DNA of 64,000 nt. Origin: G963665545 sp963665545. Its GTDB lineage: Bacteria; Pseudomonadota; Gammaproteobacteria; Xanthomonadales; SZUA-36. The DNA lies in NCBI GenBank assembly GCA_963665545.2, contig CAXXKZ010000017.1, positions 62,001 through 126,000 of the forward strand, in the 5' to 3' direction. Numbering within the stretch: the first letter of the stretch is position 1; each line of letters starts with the position of its first letter. This document shows, piece by piece, positions 1 to 8,335 of this stretch. The notes under the pieces were generated by a model that did not search any database, was not told the origin of the DNA, and saw only the letters and a program-made list of their open reading frames with translations. Both the position numbers and the translations under genes were made by a program.

Positions 1-534
1 GATGGTGCGATGGGTTTTTGGGCGGCGCTGGATGAAATCTTTCCGGCCAGCCGCCAGCAACGCTGCTGGATGCACAAGACCATGAATGTACTGAATTGTT
101 TGCCGAAATCCGCACAACCCAAAGCCAAGCAGGCCCTGCACGCCATCTGGCAGGCGGAAACCAAGGATGATGCAAACAAGGCGTTTGATTTGTTTATTGA
201 GATCTTTGAGGCGAAATACCCGAAAGCGACGAGCTGTTTGCTCAAGGATCGGGATGAACTGTTGGCATTTTATGATTTTCCGGCCCAACACTGGCAGAGC
301 ATCCGGACCAGCAACCCGATTGAATCCACCTTTGCCACCATCCGCCACCGGACCAAAAGATCCAAAGGTTGTCTGACGCGCAATGGCATGTTGCATATGA
401 TGTTCAAATTGAGCCAGTGTGCGGAAAAGAAATGGCGCCGGCTACGCGGCTTTGATTACCTGGCCAAGGTGATTACGGGGGTGAAATTCAAAGATGGGAT
501 CGAGGTAAAAGAGATTGATCAGGTCGCCGCTTGA
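1..534 (+). CDS. IS256-family (Mutator-type) transposase, C-terminal part
   Basis: These are residues 239 to 415 of the transposase seen complete in the other copies, starting at the second catalytic aspartate (GDGAMGFW). The third acidic residue is present in SNPIESTF, as is the C-x2-H motif (CWMHK) typical of IS256 transposases. The upstream part is outside the window, so this fragment is an artefact of the window edge and not evidence of decay. Confidence 0.93.
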   Translation, partial: DGAMGFWAALDEIFPASRQQRCWMHKTMNVLNCLPKSAQPKAKQALHAIWQAETKDDANKAFDLFIEIFEAKYPKATSCLLKDRDELLAFYDFPAQHWQSIRTSNPIESTFATIRHRTKRSKGCLTRNGMLHMMFKLSQCAEKKWRRLRGFDYLAKVITGVKFKDGIEVKEIDQVAA

Positions 535-569
535 ATCAAATGGCTAAACACCAGATTTGACAATAGCTC
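1..569 (+). mobile_element. IS256-family element, copy A (right part, cut by window edge)
   Basis: This is the right-hand part of the same 1385-bp element found complete at 5078-6462, 8336-9720, 28579-29963 and 42803-44187. The right inverted repeat ends at 569 with ...GACAATAGCTC, identical to the other copies. The left end lies outside the window, so the target duplication cannot be tested. Its right end abuts the PhyH-like gene fragment at 570, which it truncates. Confidence 0.93.
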
Positions 570-1031
570 GCGCGCCGCCGGTACAGACAGCATTAGCGGG
601 TCGAAGCGAAGGCCTAACAGTTCCGGGACCAATTTGTCGACCCCATAAATGCGCCGCGTGCTGCCGTCCGGCCAGGCCTTGAAGTTGACCTTGACGGTTG
701 CGCCGCAATCCAGCGCGCGGTCTTCCCCGATATCGACCTGTGCCGACAATTCTTCGCCGAGTGCCCGCGCTTTGTCCGCCGGCCAGAAATTCTCAAGGAT
801 CGCGTAGCCCTTTTCTCGGGCCTCCTCGGCGAGTCTGCGAGCGGCCGGCGCGGCGTCCCGGCCGACCGGCCTAATCTTTGCGCGCAGGCTTGCCGCGCTC
901 TGGCGATAGAGATTTTTCGGCAGGCCGCCATAGAACCGCACAAACCGGCTGCGATTCAGGGTCTGGCGGATCCCCGGCACGTTATGCCCGCTCGAAAACG
1001 CGAAGATCGAAACGCTGCCGCCCAGTGCCAT
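570..1031 (-). pseudogene. N-terminal fragment of a phytanoyl-CoA dioxygenase-like gene
   Basis: From an ATG at 1031 the minus strand encodes a segment with EKGYAILENFWPADKARAL, followed by RRIYGVDKL and a hydrophobic PLMLSV stretch. This resembles the N-terminal part of PhyH-type 2OG-Fe(II) dioxygenases, but it ends before any HxD iron-binding motif. The reading is cut at 569/570 by the end of IS256 copy A, which supplies the remaining codons. It shares its reading frame with the upstream GNAT gene with no stop between them, giving an artificial 497-codon open frame. The family assignment rests on pattern resemblance only; a neighbouring hydroxylase class is possible. Confidence 0.5.
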
Positions 1032-2029
1032 TGATTTTCTTCGGGAAGGCGGGGCCGAGCACCGCCATTGCTGCACGGACGGCGGTGGCGCCAAGCGCGC
1101 TCCGCGGCGTATAGCCCCTTCCGTCCGGCATGGCTCGACGGGAACGGAGGCGATGTCCTTGACCTGCCGAAAACCGGCACGGCTCAGGACGTCTAGTTGT
1201 TTCGGGCATGCGCCATCGCCGTGTACTATGTATTTCTTCGCCTTGGGCAGCTCCAGCGCCTCGAGCAGCCGGACGGCATAGTCCCAATATTTTGGGTGGC
1301 AATAAATATCGACTTGGCAGAGGGTCTCGGCCGAGTCCGCCCAGGTCCAGGCCGCCATTCCGGCGACCGCGTCCGTCGCCGTATCGACAAGCTGAAGCGC
1401 AGGAGGCGGCGCGCCGTTCCCTGCGCGCGCGAGCTCTGCCCGCAGAGCTTCAAGATAGGGCAATTCGGGCGAGAGCTGACCGATTAGCTTCCAGCCTGCA
1501 CAGCGGACCGCGCCAGGATAGGGGCCGCTAAAGAGCGGCGCCGAGCGCGGCCAAAGCGACCAGGAAAGCGGGCGGATGTCGGTCTCACCGCCGACGAAGA
1601 AAGCCTCCTCGAAATCTTCCTTGGCGCGGGTGAGGTAGACCATATGGCCGCTGCCCGGCTCGACCGCCTCGAAATCAAAGTCGACATAGATGCGGTAGGG
1701 GACGGTTGCGAAATTGGTGAACAGATAGACCGCCTCGCCGCCATGGGTACGGAAGTCGTCCATCTGCCGCGCCATCAAACCCTTGCAGGCTCCATTGCGG
1801 CGCTCGGCCGGCACGGTCCAGACATGACCGCGCATCGCCACATTGCTCGACTTCCACGTCGCTATCGATGATAAGGGGACACCATCACGGTGAAGCACGT
1901 AATAGGTGACGTCGAGGTCGATCGTCTCGCGCAAGTGAACGCGATTTTGCCAGTGCCAGATGTAAATAGGCACCGAAAATTGACCCACCATCGGCGTCGA
2001 ATATTGACCCACTTGGAAAGGGTAAAAAG

Positions 2030-2761
2030 TTAGTTTCTGTGCTTGATTCTCCAGCTGTCATTGCCTGTTTTGATGATGTCGCAATGGTGCGTCACTCGAT
2101 CGAGCAAGGCGGTGGTCATTTTCTTGTCACCAAAGACCGAAGGCCATTCGCCGAAGGCCAAATTGGTGGTGATGATGACCGAGGTTCGTTGATACAAATG
2201 TGAGAGCAGATGAAAGATGAGCTGGCCCCCGTTCTTTGAGAACGGCAGATAGCCGAGCTCATCCAACACCACCAGTTCGGTGTATCGAGCCAGCCGGTTA
2301 GCGAGCCTGCCGCCTTTGTCGTTGAGCTTTTCCTGTTCCAGTTGGTTGGCCAGATCGACCAGGTTGAAGAACTTGGCTCGATAACCTGAGCGTATCGCCT
2401 GTGAGGCAATGGCGGTCGCCAGATGTGTTTTGCCGGTGCCGGTGCCGCCGACAAAGACGATGTTGCGCTGTTGCTCAATAAATTCGCCGGTGTAAAGCGT
2501 GCGGATCTGCTGCTCGTCGATGGAGAGTTGCTCAAACTCGAAGCTGTCGATGTCTTTGGGCACCGGAAAGCGCGCCTGGGTCATGCGATAGCGTATTGAT
2601 CGCGCCTGGCGTTCACTGACTTCGATCTCGAGCAGTTGCTCAATCACCACCTCGGTCATCTGGCGGCGCTTGCGAGCAGCCGCGAGCACCTCATCGTAGG
2701 CTTTGGGGATGGCGATAAACTTCAGCGCCTTCATCAGCCCCATGACATTATCGCGTGGCAT
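2030..2761 (-). CDS. istB: IstB-like ATP-binding transposition helper protein
   Basis: A 243-residue AAA+ ATPase that helps the IstA transposase select and commit to a target. It has a Walker A motif GGTGTGKTH, a Walker B-like VVLDELGYLPF, and sensor region SVIITTNLAFGEW, all typical of IstB (DnaC-like family). The start chosen is MPRDNVMGLMKAL at 2761, which overlaps the end of istA by 14 bases; this overlap is usual in IS21 elements and implies coupled translation. The frame continues to 2899, but that extension lies inside istA. Intact, so the element may be active. Confidence 0.95.
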   Translation of the reverse strand: MPRDNVMGLMKALKFIAIPKAYDEVLAAARKRRQMTEVVIEQLLEIEVSERQARSIRYRMTQARFPVPKDIDSFEFEQLSIDEQQIRTLYTGEFIEQQRNIVFVGGTGTGKTHLATAIASQAIRSGYRAKFFNLVDLANQLEQEKLNDKGGRLANRLARYTELVVLDELGYLPFSKNGGQLIFHLLSHLYQRTSVIITTNLAFGEWPSVFGDKKMTTALLDRVTHHCDIIKTGNDSWRIKHRN

Positions 2762-4262
2762 GGTCAGCGTCCTTCCTGAAGTGATCGTAGCGGCCACAAT
2801 CGGCCAGCGGCGGTTCTTTGAGTTGCAGGTGCGGCGGGATATCGATGGGCGCTGCACTGGGTTCCTGATGGGTTCGGACCAGCAGATTGATGATGACATC
2901 GCGACTCACCGAACCGCTGCCAAGCGCTTCGTTGCAGGCACTGGCGACGGCATCAAGCCCGTAGATCGGCACACAGGCCAGGATATCGACCAGTTGGCGA
3001 TCCCAGTCCGGGTAGTGTTTTAGCCGGCTCCAGGTACGCTGGATCGAGTGCGGCAGGTCCCAGTCCTTGAATGGCGCGCCGTTACGCAGTGCACCGGGCT
3101 TCTTGCGCAGCACGGGCAGATAATGCCAGGGGTCGAAGATCATCTGATCGCGCTGAAATACGCGTGCATGCTCAGCGATACAAGCGCCTTCGTGCATGAC
3201 GATGATTTTATCGGCGTAGCTGCGCAGTTGGGCTGTTTTACCCGCCGCCTGGCAGGCTACACTGTAGCGATTACGGTCAAAACTCACCAGCGAGGTGGTG
3301 CTCACCCGTACGGTGCGCTCGGCATAACCATCAAAAGCGCGTGGCAACGATAGTAGCGATGAGCGCTCGGCCTCAAACACCGACCACACGCTCTGATCCT
3401 TGAGTGCCGGGTGCTTCCTCGTCCTGGCCCAGTGCAGGCACTCAGCCCGCAATGCCTCGTTGAGTTCCAGCAGACTGCGGGCATTGCGTCGCGGGGTGAA
3501 GAAGCGCCGGCGCACGGTGCGGACCTGGTTCTCGACCTGGCCCTTCTCCCAGCCGGCGGCTGGCGTGCAGGCCACCGGCTCAAACAGATAATGGCTCGCC
3601 AGTTCCTCGAAACGGCGATTAAAGTCACGCTCCTTACCGCGCAGGATGCGGCATACGGCCGTCTTCATATTGTCGTATATTCCACGCCGGCACACGCCGC
3701 CGAAAAACTCAAAAGCGGTGCGGTGGGCATCAAATACCATCTCTTGCGACTCGCGCAGATACGCCACGGCCAAAAATAACCGGCTGTGGCACAGCCGTAT
3801 ATGCGCCACCTTTACCTCGGTCATGGCGCCGCCCAGCAGCACTTTCTCGTGGCTCCAATCAAACTGAAAGGCTTCGCCGGGATCGAAAACCAGCGGGATA
3901 TACGCATCGTTCGGGGTGTGCTGATGCTCAGCCCGCCACGCTTTGACAAAGCGCCGGACGCTGTCGTAAGCGCCCCGATAGCCTGCCACCTGCAGCGCCT
4001 CGTATAAACCCTGTGCGGTGCGCCGCTGCTTCACCGGCAGTCTCCGGTCTTGCTCCAGAAACTCACCGAGCATCTCGACATACGGCCCGAGCTTGGGCCG
4101 GTGGACTGACTCACGATGATACTCAAAACGAGTCTTGTCGCTGCGCAATACTTTGCGTACTGTATTGCGAGATAAGTTGAAATCTCGCGCGAGCTGGCGA
4201 ATGGACTTGTTGCCATCTCGCGCCGCTAATCGAATCTTCCTGATCGTCTCCACCGTCAACAT
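2748..4262 (-). CDS. istA: IS21-family transposase IstA
   Basis: 504-residue DDE transposase. The N-terminus (about residues 1-60) contains a helix-turn-helix of the type SIRQLARDFNLSRNTVRKVLRS. The integrase-like core includes FQFDWSHEKVLLG (first Asp), the region HSRLFLAVAYLRESQEMV, and CRRGIYDNMKTAV (second Asp). A Glu follows in the segment GWEKGQVENQVRTVRRRFF. The C-terminal part contains the Mu-type beta-barrel region. The gene is complete and translationally overlaps istB. Confidence 0.95.
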   Translation of the reverse strand: MLTVETIRKIRLAARDGNKSIRQLARDFNLSRNTVRKVLRSDKTRFEYHRESVHRPKLGPYVEMLGEFLEQDRRLPVKQRRTAQGLYEALQVAGYRGAYDSVRRFVKAWRAEHQHTPNDAYIPLVFDPGEAFQFDWSHEKVLLGGAMTEVKVAHIRLCHSRLFLAVAYLRESQEMVFDAHRTAFEFFGGVCRRGIYDNMKTAVCRILRGKERDFNRRFEELASHYLFEPVACTPAAGWEKGQVENQVRTVRRRFFTPRRNARSLLELNEALRAECLHWARTRKHPALKDQSVWSVFEAERSSLLSLPRAFDGYAERTVRVSTTSLVSFDRNRYSVACQAAGKTAQLRSYADKIIVMHEGACIAEHARVFQRDQMIFDPWHYLPVLRKKPGALRNGAPFKDWDLPHSIQRTWSRLKHYPDWDRQLVDILACVPIYGLDAVASACNEALGSGSVSRDVIINLLVRTHQEPSAAPIDIPPHLQLKEPPLADCGRYDHFRKDADHATR

Positions 4263-4505
4263 CTCCTCTAAATACTCCCTGGCGCCATAACGCCAGTGAG
4301 CATGGTTGAAGGTGGGTCATTTTTCGACGCCGATCACCCCCGTAAGTGGGTCATTTTTGCATGCCGATCTACAGTGCCAGATTTCATCCTGATGCAAAAG
4401 TAGCGCCTCGAGGCGCTCTGCCCAGTCCAAATTAGGGGCGCGGAAAAAACCGGCTTCGACGGTCTCTCCTGAACGGAGCTTCACGGGCTCAAGCGACTGA
4501 TACAT

Positions 4506-5018
4506 GGCATTCCTCTACCCTGGTGATTATCCTTTACGGGCTGGTGTGCGGTCAAGGTTTCGACACGTCTCGATCGCTAAATTGCAGTGAGGCGATCTGT
4601 GGTTTGCCGCTAATTCAAATGCGACTGGGCGAGTTTACTTGCCTCATCGGCCCACAGACGATTAGCCGATCCTATAGTGATACCCTCATCACCAAAATCC
4701 CATACCCCAAAAATCCACAAAAATTTATTTTGCATATGAGAAAAACCAGGTTCCCTTAAGACGTACATGGGACCCAATCGCTCGGGCCTTGAGCCAATTT
4801 GAAGGGAATTGACGTTTTCGGGAAGCATGAGACTCATTTTGGAATGAAGATTGGAGTTTTCGGTCTAGCGGGACAATCTGGAAGCCAATGGTGGCTGTAG
4901 ACCCATAGCGGAGTTTCCATCGGGCCAAAATGATCGTGGTGCACCCTCAGTGCACCCTTAGCCAGATTTATAGGGTGGTAACCGGGGTCTTTACAGACGT
5001 ATCATATTGTGTCCTTAG
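4506..5018 (+). other. 513-bp interval without recognisable gene
   Basis: This lies between the start of the GNAT gene and the left end of the IS481-like element. Open frames here are short and lack recognisable motifs or ribosome binding sites. It contains a short direct repeat GTGCACCCT/AGTGCACCCT near 4940-4960. Nothing else can be supported. Confidence 0.5.
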
Positions 5019-5077
5019 TGACACTTGGTTTACAGATTATTCCGGACACATGGTTTACACATTAATGCATTTGGGAG

Positions 5078-6462
5078 GAGCTATTGTCAAATCTGGTGTT
5101 TAGCCATTTGATTCAAGCGGCGACCTGATCAATCTCTTTTACCTCGATCCCATCTTTGAATTTCACCCCCGTAATCACCTTGGCCAGGTAATCAAAGCCG
5201 CGTAGCCGGCGCCATTTCTTTTCCGCACACTGGCTCAATTTGAACATCATATGCAACATGCCATTGCGCGTCAGACAACCTTTGGATCTTTTGGTCCGGT
5301 GGCGGATGGTGGCAAAGGTGGATTCAATCGGGTTGCTGGTCCGGATGCTCTGCCAGTGTTGGGCCGGAAAATCATAAAATGCCAACAGTTCATCCCGATC
5401 CTTGAGCAAACAGCTCGTCGCTTTCGGGTATTTCGCCTCAAAGATCTCAATAAACAAATCAAACGCCTTGTTTGCATCATCCTTGGTTTCCGCCTGCCAG
5501 ATGGCGTGCAGGGCCTGCTTGGCTTTGGGTTGTGCGGATTTCGGCAAACAATTCAGTACATTCATGGTCTTGTGCATCCAGCAGCGTTGCTGGCGGCTGG
5601 CCGGAAAGATTTCATCCAGCGCCGCCCAAAAACCCATCGCACCATCACCAATCGCCAGTTGTGGGGCGCTCATGCCGCGCGACTTCAGATTCAGCAACAC
5701 CTCACGCCAACTCTGAGTCGATTCCCGCACCCCGTCCTCAATCGCCAGAAAATGTTTTTCGCCGCGTTCATTGACACCAATGATCACCAGCGCGCAGAGC
5801 TTGGCATCCTCCGCCCGCAGCCCACTGTAGACACCATCAGCCCAGACATACACCCACCGGTCCTGTCCCAGGCGACGCTGGCTCCACGCTCGATATTCCT
5901 CCGCCCATACCTGTTTCAGGCGGGATACCGTGCTGGCCGACAGACCCTGTGCCTGCGGGCCCACCAGTACCCGCAACGCCTCAGCCATCTCACCGCTGGA
6001 TACCCCTTTGAGGTACAACCACGGAATGGCTGCCTCGAAAGTCGCTGTCTTGCGCACATATGGCGGCACCAGCACCGACTGAAAACTCACTGCTTCACCG
6101 GTCTTCGAGCGCACCTTGGGAATTCTCACCCGGATCGGTCCCAGGCCGGTCTGCAACTCACGTTCTGGCAGGTAACCGTTGCGCACCACACCGGCATGAC
6201 CTGATTCGGTACGCCAATCCTGATACTTGGCCAGCAGCTCCTGGACTTCACTTTCCACCGCTTCGGCGAGCAGCTTCCGGGCGCCTTCTTTGAGCAATTC
6301 GGTCAACGGATCGGCACTGATTGCTCGACGTTCCAGTTCAATAACATTATTCTTGTTCATAGTGGCGTATCTCCTTTGGTTGCTTTGAAGTTTGGTAACA
6401 ACAAATCAACCAGATACGCCGCTTTTTTTCAACTGCTCAAACACCAGATTCGATCATAACTC
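5078..6462 (-). mobile_element. IS256-family element, copy B (complete, no target duplication)
   Basis: 1385 bp with imperfect inverted repeats: GAGCTATTGTCAAATCTGG at the left (5078) and the complement of the right end GAGTTATGATCGAATCTGG. The flanking 9-mers are ATTTGGGAG and ATAACTCCT, so no target duplication is present, unlike copies C and D. The element sits inside the IS481-like element and replaces its 5' coding part. Confidence 0.95.
5113..6360 (-). CDS. IS256-family (Mutator-type) transposase
   Basis: 415-residue transposase. Catalytic residues can be placed at D175 (YVWADGVYSG), D239 (AIGDGAMGF) and E346 (NPIESTF); the C260-x2-H263 motif lies between the last two. The N-terminal third carries the helical DNA-binding region. 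ATG 6360 is preceded by AAAGGAGATACGCCACT, giving a good Shine-Dalgarno site. Identical at protein level to copies C and E. Confidence 0.97.
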   Translation of the reverse strand: MNKNNVIELERRAISADPLTELLKEGARKLLAEAVESEVQELLAKYQDWRTESGHAGVVRNGYLPERELQTGLGPIRVRIPKVRSKTGEAVSFQSVLVPPYVRKTATFEAAIPWLYLKGVSSGEMAEALRVLVGPQAQGLSASTVSRLKQVWAEEYRAWSQRRLGQDRWVYVWADGVYSGLRAEDAKLCALVIIGVNERGEKHFLAIEDGVRESTQSWREVLLNLKSRGMSAPQLAIGDGAMGFWAALDEIFPASRQQRCWMHKTMNVLNCLPKSAQPKAKQALHAIWQAETKDDANKAFDLFIEIFEAKYPKATSCLLKDRDELLAFYDFPAQHWQSIRTSNPIESTFATIRHRTKRSKGCLTRNGMLHMMFKLSQCAEKKWRRLRGFDYLAKVITGVKFKDGIEVKEIDQVAA

Positions 6463-6463
6463 A

Positions 6464-7516
6464 TAACTCCTCGATGCGCTCTACGACCGTAGCCGTGCAC
6501 CCTACCGATACCGGCAAGCCAACCAGCTACCCTTCCAGATTGAGCGCACTATTCTCGGTATCAAAAAGGAGCACCCGTCCTGGGGCGCACCCAAGATCCG
6601 TGACAAATTGATCCGGGCCTACCCGATGATCAAGCCACCGGCCATCAGCACCGTGCACGCTGTGCTCGACCGCAATGGCCTGGTCAAGCGCCGCAAGCGG
6701 CGGCGCTATAAAGCACGAGGAACCCCTCTCAGTGGCGCACACCAACCCAACGGACTATGGTGTGCCGATTACAAGGGTGAGTTTAAACTGGGTAACAAGA
6801 AGTATTGTTACCCACTAACCATCACCGATTACCGATCCCGCTATCTGCTCAGCTGTGAGGGGTTGGAGTCCACCAAGTCAGACTTCGCGTTTAGTGTTTT
6901 TGAACGTGCTTTCAAAGACTTCGGGCTACCCAAGGCGATTCGTACCGACAACGGCACTCCCTTTGCCAGCGCCAATGCCCTGTTCGGACTGAGCAAGTTG
7001 TCGGTGTGGTGGCTACGCCTGGGCATCAACATCCAACGCATCAAGCCAGGCCACCCCGAGCAGAATGGTCGCCATGAGCGTATGCACCTGACCTTGAAGA
7101 ACGAGACCACCAAGCCTGCTTCATTCAATTTCCTGCAACAACAGGAACGCTTCGACCGCTTCTTGGGGGTTTACAACAATGAGCGTCCCCATCAGGCGCT
7201 ACGTGGCGTTTACCCAGGTGATGTGTATACACCTTCAGCGCAGCAATACCAACGACCAGATGAGCCCGAGTATCCCTATCACGACCGCACCATCCGTGTC
7301 ACCCGCTGCGGCCGTATCTGTATTGGCAAGCGCAAGATCAACTTCAGCACAGTGTTTGCTGGCCAGGTGGTTGGCATCAGAGAAGTCGCGAACGACATTT
7401 GGCTGGTCAGCTTTATGGATTATGATCTGGGTTTCTTTGATAATGAAAGAGGCCGGGTAGAACCCGGCCCCAATCCGTTCGTGCCGGACAGAGTGTTAAC
7501 CATGTGTCCGGAATAA
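6464..7516 (+). pseudogene. IS481-family transposase, N-terminally truncated
   Basis: Reading begins directly at the IS256 copy B border (first sense codon 6467) with LLDALYDRSRAPYRYRQ and gives about 349 residues. EHPSWGAPKIRDKL is the typical end of the HTH region. The rve-type core has WCADYKGEF (D), AIRTDNGTPF (D) and HPEQNGRHERMH (E), then YNNERPHQAL, all diagnostic of IS481/IS3-like integrase cores. The N-terminal helix-turn-helix (about 60-70 residues) and the start codon are missing. Only about 15 bp, possibly including an ATG, remains between the left inverted repeat and copy B at 5062-5077. Confidence 0.9.
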
Positions 7517-7553
7517 GGTGTAAACCATGTGACCGGTATGCACCCATACTGCG

Positions 7554-7646
7554 TGGCGGAGAGAGAGGGATTCGAACCCTCGATGGGCTTTTTAAACCCA
7601 TACTCCCTTAGCAGGGGAGCGCCTTCAGCCGCTCGGCCACCTCTCC
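7554..7646 (-). tRNA. tRNA-Ser (anticodon GCU)
   Basis: The minus strand folds as a class II tRNA. The acceptor GGAGAGG pairs with TCTCTCC with one wobble; the discriminator is G and CCA is encoded. The anticodon stem-loop CTCCCCTGCTAAGGGAG exposes GCU. There is a long variable arm (TATGGGTTTAAAAAGCCCAT) and a T-arm GAGGGTTCGAATCCCTC. Its position next to csrA matches the conserved gammaproteobacterial alaS-csrA-tRNA-Ser order. Confidence 0.97.
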
Positions 7647-7871
7647 ATTCTGAATTCTACCAATGTTCGTTTGAAGTCATTCCTTGCACTCCCTTGGAGC
7701 GCGTTACTCCGGGCATCGTCAGCAACTGCTCCTGCGTTGCTCTACCTCCTGCATCCCTGCAGTCGTACCCTTCGCCCTTCGGGCCGTCTTCGCTTCACTT
7801 CGACGTTCCATTTTGTTCCAGACAAAATGGTCAGCCGCTCGGCCACCTCTCCATTCTGAATTCTGCCAATG
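7625..7871. repeat. 41-bp direct repeat that duplicates the 5' end of tRNA-Ser around a 165-bp insert
   Basis: 7625-7665 and 7831-7871 are identical except for one base. The repeat contains the first 22 nt of tRNA-Ser plus 19 bp of its upstream region. The DNA between them (7666-7830) has no gene. It ends with a perfect 9-bp hairpin (CCATTTTGT / ACAAAATGG at 7808-7816 and 7822-7830) that directly abuts the second repeat. Confidence 0.9.
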
Positions 7872-8002
7872 CCGGAAACATGAGTAGCATTTAGCCGATG
7901 CGAATTATAAATGTACTGCGGGAATAAATCACGTACAGCCAATTCATCTGCCTTGCGGCAAATGATTCGCGGTGTTACCGCCCTCGGATAGGAAGCGAAC
8001 TA

Positions 8003-8197
8003 TTAGTCGTTGGTGCCGGTGCTTTGTTCGGCACGCTCTTTTAAAATTCGCAGGTAGATTTCTTCCCGATGTACCTGAACCTCTGGCGGTGCCTCGATTC
8101 CGATACGAATTTGATTTCCTTTCACGCCCAATACTGTAACGATGACATTTTCACCGATGACAAGTTTCTCCCCTATCCGTCTTGTCAAAATAAGCAT
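8003..8197 (-). CDS. csrA: Carbon storage regulator CsrA
   Basis: A 64-residue RNA-binding protein that controls translation and stability of target mRNAs by binding GGA motifs as a homodimer. It begins MLILTRRIGEKLVIG and contains VTVLGVKGNQIRIGI and EVQVHREEIYLRI, which together form the conserved CsrA/RsmA fold; the VHREEI region carries the RNA-contacting Arg. The start is ATG 8197, preceded by AAAGGAAGG; an in-frame upstream extension to 8236 lacks a binding site. Gene order alaS-csrA-tRNA-Ser is conserved, but IS256 copy C now separates csrA from alaS, which could alter any read-through from alaS. Confidence 0.98.
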   Translation of the reverse strand: MLILTRRIGEKLVIGENVIVTVLGVKGNQIRIGIEAPPEVQVHREEIYLRILKERAEQSTGTND

Positions 8198-8335
8198 GCA
8201 AACCTTCCTTTGGTTTTGGATACATCCTGCATCCAATTGATTTTTCTATAGTCAGTCAAAGCCAAAACCGGTGCGAGCCTTAGCGCATTATATTACACGA
8301 TACCCTGAAAGTATGCACTTTTGTCTAAATCCAAA

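Larger units (their letters stand above)
1961..4373 (-). mobile_element. IS21-family insertion sequence (istA-istB), 2413 bp
   Basis: The element carries istA and istB on the minus strand. The ends begin TGTAAATAGGCA at 1961 and, on the complement, TGTAGATCGGCA at 4373. Each end has two internal copies of a TGACCCAC-containing repeat, the multiple terminal repeats expected of IS21 elements. It is flanked by the perfect 8-bp direct repeat GTGCCAGA at 1953-1960 and 4374-4381, which marks the target duplication and shows a simple insertion into the GNAT gene. Confidence 0.95.
1032..4505 (-). pseudogene. GNAT-type acetyltransferase gene interrupted by IS21-family element
   Basis: The gene starts at ATG 4505, preceded by AGAGGA (MYQSLEPVKLRSGETVEAGF...), and runs to ...HQDEIWH, where the IS21-family element enters. 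Reading resumes at 1960 with WQNRVHLRETIDLDV. Removing the element and one copy of the 8-bp duplication joins the halves in frame. The second half contains GHVWTVPAERRNGACKGLM, matching the acetyl-CoA binding region of GNAT folds (R/Q-x-x-G-x-G/A), followed by a second GNAT-like lobe. The 3' end is uncertain because the frame runs on without a stop into the PhyH-like fragment. Substrate unknown. The interruption is exact and in principle reversible by precise excision. Confidence 0.75.
5019..7534 (+). mobile_element. IS481-like element, internally deleted and invaded by IS256 copy B
   Basis: The two ends are inverted copies: GGTTTACAGATTATTCCGGA with ACACATGGTTTACAC near 5027-5062, and the complement GGTTTACACCTTATTCCGGA with ACACATGGTTAACAC near 7493-7528. 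The transposase lies between them but has lost its N-terminus at the IS256 insertion. Exact outer limits are approximate because no target duplication was recognised. Confidence 0.8.

Noticed and set aside
1197..1531. Overlapping plus-strand frames of about 100 codons
   Set aside because: They are Arg/Pro-rich translations of the antisense strand of the GNAT gene, with no domain or ribosome binding site.
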